Of a stretch of DNA of 64,000 nt, positions 31,119 to 41,072 are shown in pieces. Position numbers and translations under genes: made by a program. Each line of letters begins with the position of its first letter. Position 1 is the stretch's first letter. The notes beneath the pieces are model-generated. The model was not told the DNA's origin, did no database searches, and worked only from the letters and a program-made list of their open reading frames with translations. Location: positions 620,001 through 684,000 of the forward strand of contig NZ_CP009211.1 of NCBI RefSeq assembly GCF_000739455.1, in the 5' to 3' direction. This DNA comes from Corynebacterium imitans (lineage in GTDB: Bacteria > Actinomycetota > Actinomycetes > Mycobacteriales > Mycobacteriaceae).

Positions 31119-32851
31119 TTCGAGACTTGTGGTCGATGACGGATCGGCGCTCGAGAATGACGCTGGTGTGGCTCATTGCGTTGGCCACGCTTGCCGCGCT
31201 GGCCCAGGGAGCGGCGTTCGTCGCGCTGCTGCCGCTGCTGTCGGCTCTGGCCGAGGGAGATGATGCGACGGCGTGGCGTTTCACCGGCGTCATAGCCGGC
31301 CTCGCGGCCGCCCATGCGGTGCTGTCCCTCGCCGCGGGGACAGTCGGCAGGGCGAATTCCGCAGCGGTGCTGTCGTCCCTGCTGCGTTCCCTGGGCGAAC
31401 GCGTGCTGACGTTGCCACTCGGGTACGTCACCAAGTCCACGGCCGGCCGCTTTTCGGAGATGGCGTCGTCGGGTATCGCGTTCGCGGCGTCCGTGCCGCA
31501 CGTGATCCTGCGGCCCGTCATCGCCGCGGTGGTTACGCCGACCGTCATCGCCTTCGGAATTCTGGCGGTGGATTGGCGCGTCGGTTTGGTTCTTGTCGCG
31601 TCGGCGCCGGTGCTCTTCTTCGCCTACCGGGCCATTGGCCGGGTCGGCGGGGAGTCGGACGAAGCGCATGCTGAGGCCGTCGCTGCCGTCTCCGGCAGGC
31701 TGATCGAGTTCACCCACGGTCAGCAGGCGATTCGCGCCGCGGGCGACGGTTCGGCGGCGGACGTGATGGTGGATGAGGCTATCCAGGCCCAACACGATGC
31801 GTTCGCGAAGGCGACGTCGACGCAGGGGGCGGCCATTGGACGGTTGGGTTCGATCGTCCATGCGGTGTTCACGGCGGCGGTGATCGTCGCCGTGGCAGTC
31901 GCCGCGACGGGCGGGATGGCGCCGGCGCATTTGGTGCCGATACTCATCGTGCTCGTCCAGTTCACCGGACCGATCACCACGGCGGGAGCGTTGTCCGGCG
32001 GTTTCGGTGCGGGCCGCAACACGTTAGCCGCGTTGCGTGACCTGCGGGCAATCCCCGCTCTTCCCGAACCTGCCGCACCGGAGCTGCCCGACGGGCATGA
32101 CGTGGAGTTCCGCGGCGTGAGCTTCGGGTACGGGGATAAGAAGGTTCTCGACGGCGTCAGCTTCCGTGCACCTCAGGGAGCGCTGGTTGCCGTAGTGGGA
32201 CCGTCGGGGGCGGGCAAAACGACGGTCATGCGGCTGCTGTCGCGTTTTCACGATCCGGACTCGGGGGAGATCCTCATCGGCGGGGTGCCCTTGCCTCGGA
32301 TCGGCACCGATGGCGTGAACGCGCTGGTGACCCCGGTGTTCCAGGAGACGTTTCTTTTCGACGCGTCCGTGCGGGACAACGTGGTCTTCGCCGACCCCGG
32401 ATTCGGTTCCAGGCCCGGTGACGGGGACCGCTTGCGCGAGGCCGCCCGGCGTTCCGGGGTGGACCGCATCGTGGAGCTGCTGCCTTCCGGGTGGGATACC
32501 CCGGTGGGGGAGGAGGGGACGCTGCTGTCGGGAGGTGAGCGGCAGCGCCTCGCCATCGCCCGGGCGCTTCTGAAGGATTCCCCGGTGGTGCTTCTCGACG
32601 AGCCGACGTCCTCGCTGGATGCGGCCACTGAGCGGGCGATCGTCGGCACGATTGAGGCGTTGCGCGGCGATCACACTGTGATCGTCGTCGCCCATCGCCT
32701 GCACACCATCCGCGATGCCGACCTCATCGTCGTGCTTTCGGAGGACGGGACGGTCGCAGAACGGGGCACGCACGATGAATTGCTGGCGAAGGGCGGCCGC
32801 TATGCCGAGTCGTGGACCACCACGACGACGGCATCGGAGAAGCGCGGATAG
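31115..32851 (+). CDS. ABC half-transporter, IrtB-like, partner of the preceding gene
   Basis: This 578-residue half-transporter has six transmembrane helices (1-300) and an ATPase domain with Walker A GPSGAGKTT (about 362), Q-loop VFQET, signature LLSGGERQRLAIARA, Walker B VVLLDEPTSSLD and AHRLHT. Both partners keep canonical nucleotide-binding motifs, so both ATP sites look functional. It would form a heterodimer with the preceding protein for uptake of ferric siderophore. No substrate-binding lipoprotein or siderophore synthesis gene lies in the window. The gene ends 6 bases from the convergent TehA-like gene, with a small GCTAG...CTAGC hairpin at the stop. Confidence 0.82.
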   Translation: MIRDLWSMTDRRSRMTLVWLIALATLAALAQGAAFVALLPLLSALAEGDDATAWRFTGVIAGLAAAHAVLSLAAGTVGRANSAAVLSSLLRSLGERVLTLPLGYVTKSTAGRFSEMASSGIAFAASVPHVILRPVIAAVVTPTVIAFGILAVDWRVGLVLVASAPVLFFAYRAIGRVGGESDEAHAEAVAAVSGRLIEFTHGQQAIRAAGDGSAADVMVDEAIQAQHDAFAKATSTQGAAIGRLGSIVHAVFTAAVIVAVAVAATGGMAPAHLVPILIVLVQFTGPITTAGALSGGFGAGRNTLAALRDLRAIPALPEPAAPELPDGHDVEFRGVSFGYGDKKVLDGVSFRAPQGALVAVVGPSGAGKTTVMRLLSRFHDPDSGEILIGGVPLPRIGTDGVNALVTPVFQETFLFDASVRDNVVFADPGFGSRPGDGDRLREAARRSGVDRIVELLPSGWDTPVGEEGTLLSGGERQRLAIARALLKDSPVVLLDEPTSSLDAATERAIVGTIEALRGDHTVIVVAHRLHTIRDADLIVVLSEDGTVAERGTHDELLAKGGRYAESWTTTTTASEKRG

Positions 32852-32856
32852 CTAGT

Positions 32857-33741
32857 TCATCTAGCACCAGATTGGCTTAGTTCCCAGGAGCCAAAGCGCA
32901 CCGCGCAGACACCCCAATGGAGGAGCAAGAGCACGAGGAGCGCCAAGGAAAGTGTGTGCCAGCCTTCGTCCCAAGCACCCAAGCACAGGGTGCCCACGGG
33001 GAAGGTAGAGCCCCACCAACCAGGGCCGTAGGGCGCCCAGTGGAGGACAGCCTCGTAGAAGCAGTACATGGCGTAGAGGACACACGGTGCGCCGAGGGTG
33101 AACATGATGAGGCCGTAAAGGTGAGCGTCGAAAAGCAATGTCGATGCTGCCGTCGACTGGCCGACAACACCGAGGGGAATCCACGCTGTACCCGCGGCGG
33201 CGCCACGCGGGCGCGTGCGGGACCAGTAGCAGTAGAGGAAGAGTGGGATCGCGGTGAAGAACGTGAGGAAGAAGCACAGCTCACCCGCGTAGTGATAAAA
33301 CTCGCCGTGATGGGTGGCCAGCTGCCCGCCGGATGTCGCGGCGACCATCGGGGACACGAGCGCCAAGCCCCACGGGAACGCTGGCTCGGTGTAGTGCGCG
33401 GACTGCTTCCACAAACCCCAGAGTTGCCACAAGCACACGATGATGGCCAGTGGCGCGCCGATCCACCAGCTGGCTAGCTGGAAGGCGTCGTTGCCGGTCA
33501 GCGCAGTCCACGCCGAGCCGCACGCGAGAAGCCCCATCGTGTACATGCCCCACGCCGCCATGTTCTGGTGCTGGGGAGGCGCATTGCGCGCGCCTGCGGT
33601 GAAGATCAGCAGCAACAATGCCGCGATCAGGGCGAACACGAGCTGGCCTACGTGCAGACCGTGGAGCCCAGACAACGTGGAGGCGATAGAAGTGCCCATC
33701 AAGGCGCCGGCCCACGCGGGGCCAAACTTTGGCAACTGCAT
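32857..33741 (-). CDS. TehA/SLAC1-like (TDT family) membrane transporter
   Basis: This 294-residue protein has about ten hydrophobic helices. The N-terminus KFGPAWAGALMGTSI is characteristic of the tellurite-resistance/dicarboxylate transporter (TDT) family, which includes TehA, Mae1 and plant SLAC1 anion channels. Probable substrates are dicarboxylates or other anions (sulfite efflux in some members). The ATG at 33741 (MQLPKFGPAW) is preferred to the one 9 bases earlier because it gives the family-like N-terminus. It lies downstream of the DASS-kinase-regulator operon on the same strand, 66 bases after the regulator, and may be under its control. Confidence 0.78.
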   Translation of the reverse strand: MQLPKFGPAWAGALMGTSIASTLSGLHGLHVGQLVFALIAALLLLIFTAGARNAPPQHQNMAAWGMYTMGLLACGSAWTALTGNDAFQLASWWIGAPLAIIVCLWQLWGLWKQSAHYTEPAFPWGLALVSPMVAATSGGQLATHHGEFYHYAGELCFFLTFFTAIPLFLYCYWSRTRPRGAAAGTAWIPLGVVGQSTAASTLLFDAHLYGLIMFTLGAPCVLYAMYCFYEAVLHWAPYGPGWWGSTFPVGTLCLGAWDEGWHTLSLALLVLLLLHWGVCAVRFGSWELSQSGAR

Positions 33742-33807
33742 AGCCACCACGCTAGGTCTGTCACCAGCGATTTTGACAATCTCACCCCGTATGGGGTGGA
33801 ACGCCCC

Positions 33808-34284
33808 CTAACGGCGGCGGACAATCTCCATCGCGCGCGTCGCGTCGAGGACGTCGAGGTAGGGCAGGGGATCGATATCCATGTCCTCGACGTAGTCGGT
33901 GAGCATGGTGCGCACTACCTGGTGCAGCTCGTCGACGTCCCAGGGCTTGGCAATGTAGTGGTCCAGGTTGGCCTCGTTGACCGCGCGTACCGTGTCGCGC
34001 AGCTGGGCCTGGCCGGTGACCAGGACTTTGCGGGTGGCGGCGGTGCGGTCGTCGTCCATCATCTGGACCAAGAACTCCACGCCGGTGGTGCCGGGCATGC
34101 GGTGGTCGCACAGCGCGAGTGCGAGTACGTCGCCGTCTTCGGTGAGCTCGTCGATCACCTCCCACGCTTCCTCCACGTCGGAGGCGACCTCTACGCGGAT
34201 GTGCTCGGCAAAGGGCAAAAGGTCGCGCTCGACGGCGGCGCGGACTTCCGCCTCGTCCTCAAGGATCAGGATGGCAAGGTTCAT
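33808..34284 (-). CDS. Receiver-only response regulator
   Basis: This 158-residue CheY-like protein has the acidic pocket LEDE (residues 8-11), phospho-acceptor Asp60 in LCDHRMPG, conserved Thr in VLVTGQ, and Lys in YIAKPWD. The receiver domain fills nearly the entire protein; the last 30 residues do not look like a DNA-binding domain. It should be phosphorylated by the histidine kinase encoded immediately upstream (4-base overlap, ATGA). Without an output domain it must act by protein contact, perhaps on the kinase or a transporter, or by relay. Confidence 0.85.
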   Translation of the reverse strand: MNLAILILEDEAEVRAAVERDLLPFAEHIRVEVASDVEEAWEVIDELTEDGDVLALALCDHRMPGTTGVEFLVQMMDDDRTAATRKVLVTGQAQLRDTVRAVNEANLDHYIAKPWDVDELHQVVRTMLTDYVEDMDIDPLPYLDVLDATRAMEIVRRR

Positions 34285-36194
34285 GGTGTGTCTCCTTCGT
34301 CGTGTGCGTGCGGGCCGTCGATGGGCAGGCCCACGGTGGCGCAGGTGCCGTTGGTAGAAGAGGTCAGTTCGATCGTGCCGTGGTGTGCGCTGACGATGCC
34401 GCGGCAGATGCTTAAGCCGATGCCCATACCGAAGCGGACCTCCCCGTTCTTCGTGGTAAAGCGGGGCTCGAAGAGCTTATCGATGCGCTCGGGCGGGATG
34501 CCCGGTCCGTCGTCGATGACCTCGACGCGCACCCAGCCAGGCTTCGAGGCGCTTGTGCGAATCGTGATGGTGGAGCCTTTGCCGGACTCCTCGATCGCCT
34601 CGGCGGCGTTGGTGATCAGGTTCGTCCACACCTGCGCGATCTGCCCGGGCGTACACGTCACGTGCGGCAGTTCGGCGAAGTCCCGTTTGACCTCCACGCC
34701 GCGCAGTTTGTGGGCGATCAGCTGCAGGGTGTCTTCGATGCTCTGGTGCACGTCCACGTCGGTGACCGGGTCGCCGTCAGGCCGTGCGTAGGCGCGCAGC
34801 GAGGCCACCAGCTGCGTAATGCGCGTCGATGCGGTGGAGAGGTTGCGTAGGGCAGTGCCTATCGACGCCGCGTGCTCCACCGTCTCGTAGTCCAAGCGTC
34901 GATTCGCGCGCACCTGCTTGGCAAAGTCCACGTCGTGCAAGCCCGCAAGCACCCAGCGCTGGGCGAGCGCCCTATCGCCGGTGACTTCGGTCAGCTCGCG
35001 CCGCAGCGCACGGGCCTCCTTGGTGCTCACCGCATGCGAGCTGCGCGCCGCCTCCAGTGCGTGGCTGGTCGCCTCCCGCCACCTGCGGTTTGGGCTGGAG
35101 GTGATGAGTCCTTCGACGTCTTCGGCGAGGTGGTCCGCGGTGCGTTCGATCGCCGCCATTGGGTTGTTCAGCTCGTGGGCCACGCCGGCGGCGAGTTCGC
35201 CGAGCGAGGCGAAGCGCGCCTGGCTCATCAGCTCGCGGCGCGCCGCCTCGAGGTTGTGCAGTGCCGTGGTCAGCCGCGCCCGTTCTTCTTCCAACTGCGC
35301 GGTGAGCTCGTGCTGCTCGATCTGGATGTCTTCGGCGCGGCGCAGGCGGCGGTCGTAGGAGCGCACAAACAGGATATTGAACAGGCGCGAAAGCTCTGGC
35401 TCCTGGCGGATGAGGTAGTCGACCTGTTCGGTGGGCAACTGGACTGCGACCACCTCGGTGGTGGTACGGGCGGTGAAGAAGCCGACCCGGTTGCTCGCAA
35501 GCGCGAGTAGACCGATCACATGCCCGGTGGAGGCGTGGTGCATGACGATGTCGCCGGCGTCGGTAAAGCGCTGCAGCAGCACTTGACCGGAGAGCGCGAA
35601 GATGACCTCCTCGACGTAGTGGCCCTCCTTCGTCAGGTAGACCCCAGGAGGGAAGGTCAGGCGCGGTTGGTAGCCCAAGTGCTTGTCTGCGGCCTCGATG
35701 ATGCGGGTGATGATCTCCTGGTCCGTCAGCCCGACGTCCAGCTCGGTGACCTCGGGTAAGTCGAAGGTGCCGGCGATCGAGGGGTCGCGCTTGGCGCGCA
35801 TGTACCAGTAGCGGTTGAGCTGCTGCTGGATGTTGTGCAGGAGTGCTTCCGGCTTGATCGCCGGGGTGAACACGAGCATGTCGAGTCGGCCCATGTCTGT
35901 GAGCGCGTCCAGGCCCGCGATCTCGGGGGCGGTGGTCAGCACCATGACGCGGGTGTACTCAAAACCGGGCTCGGAGATCAGCTCCAACAGCGGGTGGTCG
36001 GCGGCGAGGCCGTCCTCGTGGACGGTGACGGTGACGAGGGCGAGCGGGTCGCCGTCGAGAAGCGAGCGCAGGTGCTCCACATTATCGGCGGCGAGGATGT
36101 CGTGCGTGCCGCCGATCGCCTCGTTGACCACCTGCTGCACGGCGCGTGTGGCCTGGGATTTGCCCACGATGGCGAGGGTGGAGCGTGGCAGCAT
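34281..36194 (-). CDS. Histidine kinase with pseudo-receiver and cyclic-nucleotide-binding-type domains
   Basis: This soluble protein of 637 residues has four parts. Residues 1-125 are receiver-like but lack the usual phospho-Asp context. Residues 150-265 form a cNMP-binding/Crp-type domain (FPPGVYLTKEGHYVEEVIFALSGQV). A coiled coil spans about 285-325. The kinase core has H-box GVAHELNNP (His340), N-box NLITNAAEAI, and G-boxes DDGPGIPPERI and RFGMGIGLSICRGI. No membrane segment is seen, so the signal is cytoplasmic. It lies between a dicarboxylate carrier (adjacent) and a receiver-only regulator (4-base overlap). This architecture suggests control of dicarboxylate transport by a small-molecule or cyclic-nucleotide signal. 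Confidence 0.83.
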   Translation of the reverse strand: MLPRSTLAIVGKSQATRAVQQVVNEAIGGTHDILAADNVEHLRSLLDGDPLALVTVTVHEDGLAADHPLLELISEPGFEYTRVMVLTTAPEIAGLDALTDMGRLDMLVFTPAIKPEALLHNIQQQLNRYWYMRAKRDPSIAGTFDLPEVTELDVGLTDQEIITRIIEAADKHLGYQPRLTFPPGVYLTKEGHYVEEVIFALSGQVLLQRFTDAGDIVMHHASTGHVIGLLALASNRVGFFTARTTTEVVAVQLPTEQVDYLIRQEPELSRLFNILFVRSYDRRLRRAEDIQIEQHELTAQLEEERARLTTALHNLEAARRELMSQARFASLGELAAGVAHELNNPMAAIERTADHLAEDVEGLITSSPNRRWREATSHALEAARSSHAVSTKEARALRRELTEVTGDRALAQRWVLAGLHDVDFAKQVRANRRLDYETVEHAASIGTALRNLSTASTRITQLVASLRAYARPDGDPVTDVDVHQSIEDTLQLIAHKLRGVEVKRDFAELPHVTCTPGQIAQVWTNLITNAAEAIEESGKGSTITIRTSASKPGWVRVEVIDDGPGIPPERIDKLFEPRFTTKNGEVRFGMGIGLSICRGIVSAHHGTIELTSSTNGTCATVGLPIDGPHAHDEGDTP

Positions 36195-37655
36195 TTAGGA
36201 CACCAGCCCCATCAGCTGCCAGACGGGCGGCAGGGCGAAGATCAGCAATAGGGTGGCCGCGGTGCCGACCACGAGCCCGACCAGCGCCATCTGTGGGATG
36301 GAGATTTCCTTGGTGGCGTACGCAATCGCGTTCGGTGGCGTGGAGATCGGCAGTGCCATGCCCAGCGAGCAGGCGATCGCCACCACCGCGGCGACAACGA
36401 GCGCGTTGATGCCGTCGAGTGAGAGCGCGAGCGAGACCGCCAGCGGGACGAGTAGGTTGGCCGCCGCAGAGTGCGAGATGACGTTCGCCATGCCGAAGCC
36501 GATCAGGCCGAGGACCGCGAGGATCGCAAGCGCGCCCATAACCTCCCAGCTGACAGAGCCGACCAGCCACTCGTCCAGGCCGCTGGCACCCACGCCCGTG
36601 CCGAGTGCGATACCGCCGGAGACTAGCCACAGCACCGGCCAGTCGAGCGCCTGGACGTCCTTGCCCTTCATCACCTGCAGGCAGAGCAGCGCCACGACGG
36701 GGATGAAACCGACAGTGTTGGAGGAAATCCCGTGGAGCGGCTCGCTCATCCACAACAGGATGGTCAGGCCCGCGACGGCGTAGAAGAGCTTCGCGTCGGT
36801 AGAGGTGTTCCACTTCGAGCGCATCTCGATGGAAATGCGAGTTTCGGCGGGAATGAAGACCAGGCAGAGGAACACCCAGGCAAAGGCCAACACAACAAAC
36901 ATGAAGGGCACCGCCATGAGCATCCAGTCGGTAAAGGAGACGCGGATGCCGTGCTCGGCGAGCGCGCCGATCGCGATCGCGTTCGGGGGCGTGCCAACTG
37001 GGGTACCGATGCCGCCGACGTTCGCCGCCAGCGGGATCGACAGTGCCACACCGGCGCGTGTCTTGCCCGCGGGCAGCGTCTTCAGAATCGGGATGACCAC
37101 CGCGAACATCGTCGCCGTGGTTGCTGTATTCGACATGAACATGCTGAGCACAGCGGTAATGAGCATGATCCCCAGCACCGTGAGTCGTGCCTTGTCCGGG
37201 AAGGGGCGCAGCATAATGGCCGCGAGGTTGCGGTCCAGGCCGAACTTTTCCGCCCCGTGCGCAATCATGAACCCGCCCAAGAAGAGAATGATCACCGGGT
37301 GGGCCAGCGCGGAGAAATAGGCGGAGGCGGGCAAAAGCTGCTCGGTAAGCGCGGGGTCTCCGCCGGTGGGGTCTACCAGCGCGCCGTCGGAAAGCAAGAG
37401 GACTTCGAGCAGGATGACCAGCACCGCCGTCGCCGTCAGCGGGACCGGCTCAAGCACCCAGAAGACGATGGCGAGCAAGAAGATCGACAGCATCCGGTGC
37501 CCGGGGGTGGACAAGGCCGGAATCTGCACGAAGAAGGGAATGAGAAAACAGATGAGGCCCAGGCCCAGGCCCACCAGCTGCTTTGTGCTCAGCTGGGGGC
37601 CTTTGGCTGCGAGCGCGGGCGGGCGTTGTTTCGAGCGGCGTTGTGTCTCCACCAT
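36195..37655 (-). CDS. DASS-family (SLC13-like) sodium:dicarboxylate symporter
   Basis: This 486-residue protein has 11-14 hydrophobic segments, with the duplicated family signatures MSNTATTATMFAVVIPI and GMALPISTPPNAIAYATKE. The second contains the SNT/TPPN-type substrate and sodium site. Succinate, malate and fumarate are the usual substrates. It corresponds to DccT-like carriers of C. glutamicum. The start chosen is ATG 37655 (MVETQ), 7 bases after a minus-strand TAGACT -10 element, suggesting a leaderless transcript; a longer frame from 37679 would include that element. The histidine kinase begins directly at its stop codon. Confidence 0.87.
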   Translation of the reverse strand: MVETQRRSKQRPPALAAKGPQLSTKQLVGLGLGLICFLIPFFVQIPALSTPGHRMLSIFLLAIVFWVLEPVPLTATAVLVILLEVLLLSDGALVDPTGGDPALTEQLLPASAYFSALAHPVIILFLGGFMIAHGAEKFGLDRNLAAIMLRPFPDKARLTVLGIMLITAVLSMFMSNTATTATMFAVVIPILKTLPAGKTRAGVALSIPLAANVGGIGTPVGTPPNAIAIGALAEHGIRVSFTDWMLMAVPFMFVVLAFAWVFLCLVFIPAETRISIEMRSKWNTSTDAKLFYAVAGLTILLWMSEPLHGISSNTVGFIPVVALLCLQVMKGKDVQALDWPVLWLVSGGIALGTGVGASGLDEWLVGSVSWEVMGALAILAVLGLIGFGMANVISHSAAANLLVPLAVSLALSLDGINALVVAAVVAIACSLGMALPISTPPNAIAYATKEISIPQMALVGLVVGTAATLLLIFALPPVWQLMGLVS

Positions 37656-37662
37656 GTGTCGA

Positions 37663-37668
37663 AGTCTA
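37663..37668 (-). promoter_or_regulatory. -10 element of the DASS-kinase-regulator operon
   Basis: TAGACT on the minus strand ends 7 bases before the ATG at 37655 and no ribosome-binding site is present. Confidence 0.5.
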
Positions 37669-37694
37669 CCCGGTCTCACCTGGTATTACTTGCC

Positions 37695-39485
<1,791 letters not shown>

Positions 39486-39487
39486 TC

Positions 39488-39583
39488 AACTTCCTTCGCT
39501 GGTGCTAACCAGACAGGTTCGGACGGTGCCCGCGCGGCGTGTAGCGCGATCTCAGCCCCTACCGTGGGGCGCCCGTGTGGGAT
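39488..39583 (-). promoter_or_regulatory. TPP riboswitch (THI element)
   Basis: On the minus strand the region reads with the conserved THI pieces in order: CACACGGGCGCCCC, the GGGGCTGAGAT core, CCGAACCTG, and GGTTAGCACCAGCGAAGG. The 3' end is about 12 bases before the thiC ATG, so the Shine-Dalgarno sequence lies directly after the aptamer, favouring translational control. Confidence 0.95.
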
Positions 39584-39604
39584 TGCGTCATAGAGTGTAG
39601 CGGC

Positions 39605-39841
39605 TTACAACGCGGTGCCGCCATTGAGATAGTTCACGTAGCGGACCGCGTCGTCTTTTGCGTAGAGGTAACAGAAATCGGGGTCGCTGGCGTCCTCAGC
39701 GACGTTTTCGGGATTGAGCCTTAAAGACTCAGGCGGCAGCGGTGCATCGCGCCACGTCCCGTTCGGGGTGAAAAACCCGACAACGTAACCGCGGCAGTGG
39801 TTGCCCTGGGGGTAGGTGTCCATCGATTGCGTGACCCACAT
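39605..39841 (-). CDS. Small conserved hypothetical protein, 78 aa
   Basis: The frame encodes MWVTQSMDTYPQGNHCRGYV with a middle segment TPNGTWRDAPLPPES and ends VNYLNGGTAL. AAAGGATG lies about 9 bases before the ATG. The layout (an aromatic, beta-rich short protein with two cysteines, no signal peptide) resembles small hypothetical proteins common in corynebacteria, but I recognise no family. It lies between the TPP riboswitch and the CDF gene, same strand. Confidence 0.6.
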   Translation of the reverse strand: MWVTQSMDTYPQGNHCRGYVVGFFTPNGTWRDAPLPPESLRLNPENVAEDASDPDFCYLYAKDDAVRYVNYLNGGTAL

Positions 39842-39886
39842 GATCGGTCATCCTTTCACTGATTACACAATCCAAGAATATCGCGT

Positions 39887-40831
39887 TTACCTGGGCTTTG
39901 TCAGTGATTCGCTAAAGAGGGGGCCCGTACGGGTGGTGTAGCCGAAAGGCTCGACGTGGATGATGGTTTCCGCTGCGCCGAGTGTGTCGGCGATGCCGGC
40001 TTCCACCTCGTCGGCGTACGCGTGGGCATAGGAGACGGTCCACTCACCGGGCACTTGCATGACCAGACTGATCAGGCGCTCGCGCCCGAAGGCGGCGGTG
40101 CGCACGGAGGTAAACATCACCCCGTTTTCGGCGGCAAAGTCATCGAGGAAGTCGTTGAGCTTGCCCAGCTCATCATCCGGCAACACCTCCGCGAGCAGGC
40201 TCAAAATGGCGCTGCGGAGGAGCTTAAAGCCGGTGAACAAAATGTTGGCGCCAACCAGCAGCGCCACGATCGGGTCGAGGATCTCCCAGCCGGTGATGGC
40301 AACGAGCGCCATGCCCACGATGACGCCGACGGTGGTCAGCACGTCCGTAAGTAAGTGCTTGCCGTCAGCTTCCAGCGTGATAGAGCGGTAGTGCTTACCC
40401 GCCCGCACGAGCGCATATCCGGCCGCTGCGTTGAGCAAGGCAGCAACCACGGAGAACACCAGGCCGATGCCCAGTTGCTCCAGCGGCTGCGGGTGGAGGA
40501 GGCGGTCGATGGAGGTGTAGATAATGGCTACCGCCGCTACCAGAATGAGGGAGCCCTCCACCTGCGCGGAAAAATATTCAGCCTTAGAGTGGCCAAAATT
40601 GTGGTTCTCGTCCGCCGGTTTTGCCGAGAGCTTCAGCGCCCACAGGCCCACCACCGCGGCGACGAAGTTGATCACCGTCTCGATGGCGTCGGAAAGAAAG
40701 CCCACCGAGCCGGTGACCCATGTGGCGATCATCTTCAGCACGATGGTGGCCACAGAAACAGCAATGGAAAGCCACATGAAGCGTTCCAGAATCTGCTGCT
40801 CTCTGCGGAGTGACGGGGGCATGTCGGACAT
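39887..40831 (-). CDS. Cation diffusion facilitator (CDF) metal efflux pump
   Basis: This 314-residue protein has six transmembrane helices (about 20-220). TM2 has SVGFLSDAIETVIN with the metal-site Asp, the loop has HNFGHSKAEYFSAQ, and TM5 has EADGKHLLTDVLTTVG. A cytoplasmic C-terminal domain begins at about 225. It exports Zn2+, Fe2+ or Co2+ in exchange for protons. The ATG at 40831 is chosen because GGGAGGA lies 4-5 bases before it and the family begins shortly before TM1; an upstream frame (40963) lacks a ribosome-binding site. It diverges from the BCCT gene. Confidence 0.87.
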   Translation of the reverse strand: MSDMPPSLRREQQILERFMWLSIAVSVATIVLKMIATWVTGSVGFLSDAIETVINFVAAVVGLWALKLSAKPADENHNFGHSKAEYFSAQVEGSLILVAAVAIIYTSIDRLLHPQPLEQLGIGLVFSVVAALLNAAAGYALVRAGKHYRSITLEADGKHLLTDVLTTVGVIVGMALVAITGWEILDPIVALLVGANILFTGFKLLRSAILSLLAEVLPDDELGKLNDFLDDFAAENGVMFTSVRTAAFGRERLISLVMQVPGEWTVSYAHAYADEVEAGIADTLGAAETIIHVEPFGYTTRTGPLFSESLTKPR

Positions 40832-41072
40832 ACGATCCTCCCAAAAATAGGGCGCTTCGGCGCCGTGTTGATATACGGTCCGAAGGTCTCGCTCACTTGG
40901 CCGGGCCAGTATGCGGCGGACAAGCCGATTGCCCGGGCGCACAGGCACCAGTATGTCGAACAACCGATTGTGGGCTACTCCCCTTCAATTGCTACCTAAT
41001 TGTAGCAAGCCAGGGGAAAGTATGATTTTCGCGTACACTAGTCACCATTTTGTCCCCAACGATTGGATAATC

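Noticed and set aside
32840..32875. GCTAG...CTAGC hairpin as a further copy of the GGAGCTAGCTCC repeat
   Set aside because: Only the 5-bp core is shared, and it lacks the GGAGC/GCTCC arms; it is more likely a minor hairpin between convergent genes.
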